Origin: Sisyra terminalis
Lineage: Eukaryota; Arthropoda; Insecta; Neuroptera; Sisyridae
Reading direction: 5' to 3'
Length of the DNA stretch: 64,000 bases
Assembly: GCA_958496175.1 (NCBI GenBank)
Contig: OY292276.1
Coordinates: 60,463,080 to 60,527,079, forward strand
This document shows positions 35,015-46,100 of the stretch, in pieces (the first letter of the stretch is position 1; the number at the start of each line of letters is the position of its first letter). The position numbers and the translations under genes are program-made. Below the pieces are notes generated by a model that saw only the letters and a list, made by a program, of their open reading frames with translations, had not been told where the DNA came from and did no database searches.

Positions 35015-36685
35015 AACTACGGTAACAGAAGTTAGTACACCAGCCACTCTAGTGGCGGCGCAACATCTTGACACATTTTCCATCGAACAGAAGATTGAAA
35101 TTCAGAATTGTGTGATGATTCAAACGCATACGTTTTGAAGAGTAGAATTGCAAATGGATGCCATTTAAAAAAAAAAACAATTGGTGTACAAAGGTCGATC
35201 CGTTTTTGTAGAGCTTTTAAATTTAATGATAGCAAGTAGGCTGTGAAATAATGACTAGATTTTCCTGCAGCAAAGACTTTAGATCCATCAAGTCAAATTA
35301 GTTTTCAAATCGCCTCCCCCCCTTTTTTTTCTCTTGAGTGCTCTCAATTCCATTTATAATATATCATTTTTCTAAAAAGAGGGAATTTTAAGTAAAACTT
35401 ATGCTAGTAAAACATTGTTTCGCTCGTTTTTTGTTTTAACATTATGGCGGCTATATTTAGATATTTGTAGGTTAGATTGATACGATTTTGGTTGTCGAAG
35501 CGTGAAAGTTTATCGTATATATTATGTATATGTAAAACAAAAAGATAACGTGTTTGGGTTTTACAAAATGTTATTTAGTGCTCCCTGGCGGTTTGTTTCT
35601 GCACCATCTATGCGATGTGTTTTAACCAAATTGTTTCGAGTTTTAAACCCCACCTTAATAATTCACAACGTCTTGAACAAATCAATGGGGAAATGCCTTC
35701 ACGTTGCCACCAAAAAAAAAAAAAAAAAAATTCCGAAAATTTATGATTTGTTTTCCGCAAAACAATCGGTGCACTATTTATTGTAGTTGGCTGTTTTTGG
35801 TTAAATTTTTGACCACTATGAAATTAGACACTTAATTGTTATTTAAATTTTTTTTTTTTGAAAATATTTGAAATTTCGACTAACAAGGACCAGCAAGGAC
35901 ACATAAAACGATTCCTGGTAATATTTTATTCCCATAAACGCATAAAATTCCCGTTTTATGTTTATCGCCCAGTACAGAAAAGGGAATCAAATAAAATCGC
36001 CTCTATCCTTTCCCATCTTACCCCTTACGTCTTGGCCTAACTTCCTCCCTCCCCGTGCAGTTATACCTTCTTGCATAAATTTTTTTTTCCTATTCAAACC
36101 CAAATAACCATTCGATTTTTTTATATATATACATACTATATATATATGGCCTCTTAATAAAAGCAAGAAGTTGCGATAAAAGCGAAATAAATTCAGAAGT
36201 TGTTAACCTCCCCCCTCTCCCATTTGGGAGGGGGGATAAGAAAAGAACATGGAACATGGACTCCAATAAAGTTGGCAATAAAAGTATAACGTTAATATTT
36301 AGATTTGAAATTTAGGGTTATTGGCTTTTTTATTGTTTGATGTAATAAAACCAGTGGTTGGTAATTTTTGGTAAATTAATCAGATCTAGAAACATGTACT
36401 TAAGGCTTCGTTTCAGTGGAATAAAATGTCTACAAAAATATTTACTATTGTAGAGATAATTTTCACAAGCACCCACGATCACGGTACTATTGAAACATAG
36501 GGAAGTCAAAGCCTACTTGGTGAAATGGGAAAAATTGGCAATCGAAATATGTAAAGATATTTTTTATTCATGTCTGCAATTTAATCGCGTACGATTTAAA
36601 GGTATCACGTGCAAGTTCAACTACCATATGTGCATATACAGGATGATCAAAGATTTATTTTTAGACTATTTTTTTGTAGAAATAT
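35015..36685. other. CASK intron, nothing firm
   Basis: No gene supported. One TTTTTGTAGAGCTTTTAAAT site near 35203 resembles the motif of the foldback families, and a TA microsatellite lies near 36120-36150. Confidence 0.45.
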
Positions 36686-36689
36686 ATCA

Positions 36690-36845
36690 AAAATAGATGA
36701 TAACATTCAGATCTCAGCTTTTATTAAATAAGAAGACAATTCAGGTTGTAGATGAAGTTACGATACGTAACGAAACGTAGCTAATTTGAATATTAAAAAT
36801 ATTAAATAAAAAAAACCGATTTTAAACAACCTGAATTGTCTGTTT
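36690..36845 (+). mobile_element. fragment of family 4
   Basis: CAGATCTCAGCTTTTATTAA, GACAATTCAGGTTGT, then GATGAAGTTACGATACG and GTAACGAAACGTAGC. Same modules as the centre of 20690-22260. Confidence 0.65.
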
Positions 36846-36849
36846 TTTG

Positions 36850-37480
36850 ACTTTTCAATTTGAAGCGTATTTTTGTCTCAAAACTTTTGAACCATTATAT
36901 TGAAAAATTGATCAATATATGTACTTAGAGGAAATTAAATGCTCTACAAAAAAGGTTTAATTGTAAATTTTCGTTAAACCAACCGTTTTCTCATAACCTT
37001 TTAAATTTTAAATTATTTAACTAATGAACAAAATGTTTGTTTATTCGTAAAGGAAATTAAATGTTCTACAAAAAAGGTATCAAAGCATTTTTTGATTAAT
37101 TTGTTAAATATTCAACTTTGACTTTGAATAACTTTGACTGAAGTTAATTTATCAAAAAATGTCTAGAGACCTTTTTTGTAGAGCATTTGATTTCTTTTAA
37201 GAATATATAAAGTTTTGCTCGAAATACCAATTTGTTCACTGGTTACGAAATTTCCAAGTTAAAAAATCAAAAAATCAATTCGTAAAAATAGATGAATGTT
37301 TAAGGTTCCATTATAAGGAAATGGTTGGTCTCACGAAAATTTACTATTAGACCTTTTTTGTAGAGCATTTAATTTCCTTTCATAGCATATGTTGCTTCAT
37401 TTTCTTAAGGTCATGGTTCAAAAGTTTTCAGGAAAAAATGGGCTTTGGATTGAAAAATCAAAATTTGTGATAAGGGCTCA
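36850..37480. repeat. repeat fragment with four CTACAAAAAAGGT motifs
   Basis: CTCTACAAAAAAGGTTTAA (36943), TTCTACAAAAAAGGTATC (37064), and inverse TAGACCTTTTTTGTAGAGCA-type sites near 37170 and 37350. They are separated by AATAACTTTGAC-like and TTAAATTCC blocks. Confidence 0.65.
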
Positions 37481-37489
37481 AAATTGCAC

Positions 37490-38540
37490 AATTTTTTTCG
37501 CCCTTAATAATGGACCATTAATAGGGTTTACCTTTGTAAAAAAATAGTTAATTCCCCCTCCCCCCAACAGTTAATTTTTATAGGTAGCGTCTTGGATTTT
37601 TTTTCTCCTACTAATAGGTGTCCCAAAATGCATCCTTTGTTTATTGTATTGAAGTATAATAAAAATAGTCTATAAAGAAAAATGAAATACAATAGGCAAC
37701 AGGTTGAAAAAAAATGCAATCACAGCCTCCTGAGTTTTGGTTATTTTTGATATTCTCATAGTACTTGTCTTTAGTTGGCCATGATTTCCATATAAACTTC
37801 GAGAAAAAAAAGACTGTAGGTACTTACGGAATATTATGTCATGGCCTACTAGAGTTACTAAATTGTTTAAAGTTCCAGTTTCTTCATGAAAATATCTGAA
37901 GATATCTCAAATTTCCATAGGAAAATGTTATATCTTTTTAGATTTTTTTTTTTTTTGGAGTAATTATTGGATCTCCCACTGTTGTTCCAGTTTAAAATAA
38001 TTAAGTTTTCAACCCTTTCGAAGCTTTTTTTAAGGGTTGAAATCAATTACTGAAAGCAAGAGTATCAACCATTTTCCCTATTCCCTTTATGGCGGGGGAG
38101 GGGGGAATTTTGAAAATATGACACTCATTAAATTGCGTTTTCATGCAATAAATTAACAATTTTTTTTTTGTTTTGGCACGGAATTTTCGAGAGCTTTGAA
38201 CTGCCACGAGGGTGGTTTTAAAATGCGACCGTATTGGACAAGGGTAGGGCAAAAGGGAAGTCAAATTTTCGGAAAAAAACCATATTAAAAAAATTCTTTT
38301 CTCAGTAGGCTTTGCATTGATCATGGCTAACTTTGATTATATCAATCCAAAAAAAAAAAAAAAAAGAAAAGCTTTAGCGATTTTCATTTTTCCTTCACCA
38401 CTTGTTGGGTTTTTAACACGAAAAACGTCAAACCTTCATCAAATTATTATCGAAAATGTCGTCTTTTCTGCATATCAATAAATTTTCGGCCGTCACTTGT
38501 TTTAAGGGTTGTTATTGTAATATGTGTTCAATATAATTGC
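37490..38540. other. CASK intron, nothing recognised
   Basis: AT-rich with homopolymer runs; no supported feature. Confidence 0.45.
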
Positions 38541-38544
38541 ATTT

Positions 38545-39080
38545 TTTCAAGGGTTACTAGATGGCCACTTTTGGACAATCAACAACAGTTGTCCTGGTAA
38601 CCATAATGTTAACATCAAAAGACTAGCATGGGATAGTTGAAGCCCCCCCCTCATCCAAAAAAAATAAAATATTTTTTTTAAATTTGGAAATCATTTTTTT
38701 GGTAAATCCCCTCCCTTTCTGATTTATATAACATAATTCCATTTTTTCAAGGGCTACTAGATGGCAACTTTTGGACAATCACCAACAGTTGTCCTGGTAA
38801 TCATAATGTTAACATCAAAAGACTAGCATGAGATAGTTTAGACCACCCCTCAACCAAAAAAAAAAATTAACTTTTTTTTTTAAATTTGGAAATCCCTTTT
38901 TTGGTAAATCCTAGTTTTGGACAATCAACAACAGATGTCCTGGTAACCATAATGTTAACATCAAAAAACTAACATCGGATACTTGTAGCCCCCCCTCATC
39001 CAAAAAAAAATTTTTTTTTTAATTATTTTAATTTGGAAATCCTTTTTTTGGTAAATCCCCTCCCCCCCCCTCCTTGCTGA
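38545..39080. repeat. 200-bp tandem repeat, about 2.6 units
   Basis: TTTTGGACAATCAACAACAG followed by TGTCCTGGTAACCATAATG recurs at about 38572, 38772 and 38913, with CCCCCC and A-rich runs after each. It lies 350 bp before a CASK exon. Confidence 0.8.
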
Positions 39081-39424
39081 TTTCTAGTTATGATCCCTCA
39101 CCATTTTTTTATATGTCTTGCCACCTGATAAAGTTCAAATCTTAGAAAAAATTTGCGACTTTTGTCTTAAATTTCGTGACACCCCCCCTCAATTGTGGTC
39201 TAAACCAGTGGTATATTCTCGAAATTTTAGATAGGAGGTGAGATATAGGAACGAATTTGCTGATACTTTTGTATCCATTTTTGGCAACAAAAAAAAAACT
39301 AAATTTTCATTCCCCTGTCCGGTACGATTTTGCCAGTCCTGCCACCTATTATCAAACGTTGGCACATTTTCCCACCGACAGGAATCGGTTTCGATAGTTT
39401 GAAATTTTTCTATTTGGTTTCCAG

Positions 39425-39628
39425 TTGTACGATCATATCGCCACCAAAGTGATATCGCCGTTGCGGGCGCCACCTAGTGACGGGGTGCAACGTTGCCGGG
39501 AAGTTCTGGACGCCATCCGGGATCTGGAGCACCGCACAACGTCCTCCGCCCTCCACCACCACCGCACACCGCTACTCACCGCCGACGCCTGCGAGCTTCG
39601 CGAGCTTTTAGTCAAGCCACATGTCAAG
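39425..39628 (+). CDS. CASK: CASK exon i (L27 region)
   Basis: Exactly 68 codons between TTTCCAG and GTTTGT. It begins LYDHIATKVISPLRAPPSDG, then VQRCREVLDAIRDLEHR, and ends ACELRELLVKPHVK. This aligns with the vertebrate LYDKI...PPSDAVQRAKEVLEEI...AKELKRILTQPHF. A histidine-rich insertion with three consecutive histidines lies in the middle. It is the last CASK exon I can identify with confidence. The stop codon of an antisense gene lies 136 bp downstream. Confidence 0.93.
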
Positions 39629-39763
39629 GTTTGTGTCACCAATTTTCCATAGCCCCAATAAAAACCCCACAGATGGCGCCACGAGTAAAGCGTCACAATA
39701 AACCACCAATACAAGTTTAAATTAATTTTTTATTTTTATCTTTACATTGGAAATTTTCTTTTT

Positions 39764-40152
39764 TTACTCAATTTTTAATTCTTCATCAACGGCTACCTTT
39801 GAATTGGGATTATTACTACTACTACTATTACTATTGCTACTTGATCGTAGTATAAAACCATCGGATACTTGATCAGAAATTGTAAAGTCAAAGCTCGTTT
39901 TGGATTCGGTTTCGATATTTACGTCTTCGTCGAGCTTTGATTCAATTCGAAAGACATTTCTCAGATGGTCGCTGTTTAATTCTTCCTGGGACGAAATTGA
40001 ATTTTCTGTGATATCATTTGGTACGTTCGATGATTGGTTTTCGTAATCGAAAATCGATTGCACTTGCAAATCAATTTTGACTTTATCGACCAGCAATTTC
40101 GAATTCACTTCCGTCGGTATATTAAGCTCCACTTTCAGGTCGTTCAATTTAT
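39764..40152 (-). CDS. gene B exon 8 (acidic Ser/Asn-rich tail)
   Basis: Joins in phase after CCCGCAG, starting DKLNDLKVELNIPTEVNSKL, and runs to a stop at 39764-39766. The tail is acidic and carries a Ser/Asn homopolymer-like tract (RSSSNSNSSSSNNPNS). It is much longer than the corresponding last exon of gene A and shows little likeness to it. Confidence 0.75.
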
Positions 40153-43100
40153 CTGCGGGGCAAGGGAGAGGGGGGGGGGGGAAGGGAAGGAAATTAGATA
40201 CGGAAAATGTTAGGTTATGATCACAAGTTGGCAAACTATAATCTATGAGTCACTAAGTGATACTAATGGAAGCTTTTGATCAAAGATAAGCTTTAATCAC
40301 CTTGAAAGTCAAAATAAAATTTTTTCGCCGACTTTAAACAGTTATATTGTGTGTACAACATATAGAATATATTGCGGTCCAATTTATGGAGTATGATTTA
40401 TAATATAAAATATACTCCATAAATTGGACCGCAATATATTCGATATATTGTATACACACCTTGGAAGTATTAAAGATTAAAAAGACTAACCAACAAAATT
40501 TTAAAATTGGAATTTTCCAAAAAAATTTTCCGACCCAATCAATGAAAAATCGTTTGTAGAAGTTGGTGGAAATTTTAAAGTTTTCTTGGCTAATCGATAA
40601 AGGTCATTTTTTGGACTCATAACCTATAAAATTTGCCATCTTCTACTGTCACCATAGCCACCTTGGATTTTTTTCATAGTCAACATGACGTCACCCACAA
40701 CGCTATCTAGCCAGCGTTGCCACATTGCCGTACTCTTCAGAATCTTCAAGATTTTCCGAGCCAAAGACTTTCCACTTTTATCGTTACACTCGTATCCGTT
40801 CTCGTGGCACAATTGACAATATTTCACCTTTAGTTCCAGCAGATATTGGCTAATTTGCATGCGGACATTCCGCACATTTTTATTATAATCCATCCACTGA
40901 TCAATTTCCTGCACCACATTATCACTGTACGTGGCCCAAAAGCCCTCCTTCAACGCAATATATTTGGCTGCCGAACTCACGGCCGCGTCCTCCGAAATTG
41001 CCAAAATTTGCCGCAATTGTTCACTCGTTTTGTGCGCCCACCTGCACCAATGTTTCGATTTGATCGACACGTGGCGTAACCAGGTGGCCCATGCGAAAAA
41101 TGATGCACAACATATGGCGTTTTTGGCGTGGGGCATTAAATTTGTGGACCCAAATTGGGACATTTCTTCGATCGACAATTGAGAATCGGGTGCGGGTCCA
41201 ATCGGCGAGCATGACGAACGTGGAGCAATTGTTTCGGACCGGGAAAAGTGCGCATGCGGCTCGCCACCAAAGCTTTCCACGATCCTGTGAAATTGTTCCA
41301 TTTCCGAAATGGTTTTCTCTTCCATCAAAAACGGCTTCTTAAAACTGATTTGACTTGAATACCTACATTAAAAACACCTGTATAAAATGAACCACCTTGC
41401 GCTAAACCAGTGCTTCTCAAACTTTTTCACACCACGACCCTTTAAATCAAAAAAAATCCAAAACTCGTCAATTTTTGACTTCAGTAACCAGCAGTACTGT
41501 ATTTCCTGGCCAGAAGTTTCAGGGGTCCTTAAGGGCCTCCCATTTGAAAAGCACTGCTCTAACCAAAAAAAAAAATACCCAGGAAATGAAGAATTCATCG
41601 AGACCACCTGCTTTCGTGCCAATTGCCGAGCGATCACGTTAATCGCCCTAATCATATCCTTATCCAAAGCCCTGACGTCGACGTTCTGCACATGCCAAAT
41701 CAACTTGCACTCCAACTCGGCACTGATTTCCTCGATGGCACTTGTTTTTATGTCGTCAAACTGAAAACATCGCACATTGACTACCGGTTTTGCCCCTCTA
41801 TACCCTATATACCCTACCTGTATGCCCGTCATGTAATCGATTAAATCTTCATAACACAAATGGGGTAGATTTGCCGTATTGAACACCGGCAACAATGGAT
41901 TTTTCGATTCATTTTCCACAAAGTTAAGCACAATTTCAATCAGCTTGGCTTTTCGTGATTCCATGATTGGATCCTTTAAACCATAAATAAGTCAAATTTT
42001 GTCGTTTTAATCACTACCCCCTTACCCCCAACCCCCCGCCCACCCTTCTTCAATGAAGTAAAATTATGTGAATAAATTTATGAATCAGTCTGTATATTAA
42101 AAACTTTTTAATTCCGGAAAATTGCACGTACGCTAGTTGAAGAACCCCTGGAATTGATATTTATTGTTAAGGATCCCCTCCACTTTTTTGAATTAAGTTT
42201 CAAGGGACAAAAATTCTGTTGGGCATTTTGGAACCACTGATATTTGCATACAAAGTAACCAAAAAAAAAAATTAGGGATAGAATAGTTTAATATCTTCCA
42301 ACCTTCACCGTATTGCCACTCTAACTTGCCGAACGATTTTTTTTTGTAAAAGCGATATAACTTGAAAACCGTAAGTCTAATCAAAATTTTTTCTTAATAA
42401 AAAATTAAGCTCTTGTCAAGCCCCACAAAAAAGGTTCTTACGAAAAAATTGATTATCCCAACCGTTTTTTCAATAACGCATCAAATCTTTACTTAAGACA
42501 ATTTTAATTGAATTTTCCGTGATTCTGGTTCAATATCGACAAAAGGGTTGGAAAAATCGATTTTTTGGTATGGACCTTTTTTGTGTGGCTTGAAACGAAG
42601 TTTATTTTTTATATGGATTTTTTTTTCTTTAGACTTACGGTTTTCGAGTTATATCGCTTTTTAAATTTTGATCATATTCATAAACTAGAAAACATGCGGA
42701 CGCCAAATCTTTCAACGAAGATTGAAGTTGCGAGTAGAGATTAATTTTTATCGTTATATTATGGCCCTTTTTGGTAAGATGATATAATCTAGTTTCAAAC
42801 TTAAAATTTAGGTTCCTAAAATTGTTAGTATCTTTCAACCTTCACCGTATTGCTACCCTAACTTGCCGATCGAAAAAAAAATGTAAAAGCAATATAACTT
42901 AAACACCGTAAGTCTAATGAAAAATTTTCCGTATTAAAAAATGAACCTCTTTTCAAGCCCCACAAAAAAGATCATTACGAAAAAATTGATTTTCCCAATC
43001 GTTTTTCCAATAACGCACCGAATCATTACTTAAGACAATTTTAATTGGCTTTTCCAAGATTATGGAGCGATATTGAAAAAACGGTTTAGAAAATCGATTT

Positions 43101-46100
43101 TTTCGTAAGGGCCTTTTTTGTGGGGTTTGAAAAGAAGTTAATTTTTTATACGGAAATTTTTTTCTTTAGATTTACGGTTTTCGAGTTATATCATTTTTGA
43201 TTTTAGATCATTCAAGAACTTAAGAAACTTATGAACGTTAAATTTTTCAACGGAGATTGAAGTTGCGAGTAGAGATTAGTTGATATCCTTATATTATAGT
43301 TCTTTTTGGTAAGATGATGTAATCTAGTTTCAAACGATAAATTTAGGTTCCCAAAATTGGTTAATATCTTCCAACCTTCACCGTATTGCCACCCTAACTT
43401 GCCAATCGAAAAAAAATTGTAAAAACCATATAACTTGAAAACCGTAGGTCAAATAAAAATTTTTCTTGAATAAAAAATGTACCACTTTTCAAGCCCCACA
43501 AAAAAGGTCCTCACGAAAAAAACGATTTTCCCAACCGTTTTTCCAATAACGCACCGAATCTTTACTTAGACAATTTTGCTTGAATTTCCCTTGATTTTAG
43601 TGTGGTATTGGAAAAACGATTAAGGATTAGTTTTTATCGTTATATTATGGCCCTTTTTGGTATGATAATGAAATCTAGTTTCAAACGAATAATTTAGGTT
43701 CCCAAAATTGGGTAATATCTTCCAAGCTTCACCATATTGCCACTCTAATTTGCCGAACCAAAAAAAAAGTTGTAAAAACGATATAACTTGAAAACTTTAA
43801 AGTCAAATGAAAATTTTTCCCGAATAAAAAATGATCCTATTTTAAAGCCCCACAAAAAACGTTTTTACGAAAAAATCGATTTTCCTAACCGTTTTTCCAA
43901 TAACGCACCGAATCTTAACTTAAGACAATTTTATTTGGCTTTTCCTAGATTATGGTGCGATTTTGGAAAAACGATTGAGAAAATCGATTTTTTCTTAAGG
44001 ACCTTTTTTCTTTGGTTTAAAAAAAGGCTCATTTTTTACCATGGACAATTTTTCATTAGACTTACGGTTTTCAAGTTATATCGCTTTTACAAATTTTCTT
44101 CGATTGGCAAGTTAGGGTGGCAATATGGTGCAGGTTGGAAGATATTAAACTATTCTAGATATTGAAAGTATTTTATCCCTAAAGTAGGAAAAAAGGCTCA
44201 TTTTTTGTAGGAAAATTTTTGTCATCGGCCGTATGGTTTTCAAGTTTAGGCAAAAATTGGTCGTTTGAAATTACAAAAACCAAAAAAATAAATGTCTTAC
44301 ATGAAAACTTTGTCGACAATTATCGGCACAACTACCGTGGGACGTTGATGCCATCAAAGTTGACACACTGTCTAAATAATTTCTCCGATTACGTTTCCAC
44401 ATTTCAATCTGTGCTGCATTATCTATTGCAATGTCTACGCCATTTTCGCTAAGCTATAACACAAGAAAAAAGACAGAAGAAGTAAAATCCTCCGGAAAAT
44501 ATTACCAGATCAAATTTTGAATTATAGTTTTACATATATGCAGGAAAACGACAAAGTTTTTCCGATGAATTATGACGTCAGTTCCAAGAAGTGTTAAAGT
44601 GCACTTTATCATCTCAGTTATACACCATTTTCTTTGCCTCGCATATATTTCCTTTTGCTCCCGCCATTTCTATTACTGATATATATACAGACCCCCCCAC
44701 CCTTATTCTTTTCCATCATTTCAGGAAATGTGTAATAAATTTTCCGGACAGACAGAAACAGAAGTTGGTAATTTCCGTTGGCGTTTCTCATATTATATAT
44801 AAACGGCAAATGTTTTTTTGAGACAAAAATATTGTTATCGTCGTCGTTGTTTCGACTTACCGTTAACGAGGACGTTGAATTGCACTTGTACGATTGGGTC
44901 CCGCAACGTTTGTATACGTCATAGATGAACACAGTAGCTCGATTGGCTGCGTTTATCATGTCCGGATCAAAGATCATAGCGTTTTTCTTGTGCGCCACTG
45001 GATTGATACGTTGACTCTTGTACAACCATTGCAAAATCGCTTGCGAATATCTACGATCCGCGCCGCCACTGGCATTATTATCGGCCGGGTGTAGCAGAAA
45101 ATTTTCCGCCAAAATTCGCGCTAAATTTTGTGCCACATAATTGAGGACGAGAAGTTTACGTTTTTTGCGCAGATATTGCCGCTTTTGTTTCCGTTTGGTT
45201 ACTCTGAGTATCGTTTTGATTTTGTTATTGTCCCGGGTCTGAAAACACTAGACAAACGGTTAAACAAGTGAATTAAAATCGATTAGAAAACAATTTTGAA
45301 GATGATATAGTTTTCAACGTGACCACTTGGTCTAGCAGTAGATTATATGGTGTACAGTAAACTGATCCAAAAAAAAATATGATTTTTTTTTCTTAATTAT
45401 ATCGAAATAATTGTTGGGAATGGCAAAAAAAATCCTGTGAAAGTTTCAGCTCTTATATTAAAATTAAGAGGTACCGCATCGCAAATTTCGATTTTCCATT
45501 TGAAATAACATGGGAACAATATTCTCTTGCACTTTGGAATTTTATAGATCACGTTGGTGACTATATTTCGGAATGACCAAGGTATATTTCAGTAGAAAAT
45601 TGAACGATCTACAAAAAAGGTCTCCAGCAAGTTTTTGATATATTTATTCCTTCAAAAGTTATTCGAGGTCAAAGTTGAACTAAAGAGAAATTTTAATATT
45701 TTTTCAAATTTTTGACGCTACCATCAATTTTATGAGAAAATTTAATAGGACGTTTTTTATAGAGCACTTTTTTTCTATAACTTATCTTTATAAAAGTTTT
45801 TGATTTTTTTCATAGGTCCTAAGTTATTTAATTAAAATAAAAAAAAGAATTTTTAAGTTAAAAATATATTAAAACAATGATGATTTTTTTTCTTAATTAT
45901 ATCGAAAATATTGTTCGGAATGACAAAAAAAAGTCCTGTGAAAGTTTAAGCTCTTAATATTAATATTAAGAGATGTCCCATCGAAAATTTCGATTTTCCT
46001 TTTACAATAACATGGGAATAATATTCTCTTGCACTTTGGAATTTTATAGCTCACGTTGGTGACAATATTTCGAAATGACCAAGATATATTCTTGTAGAAA

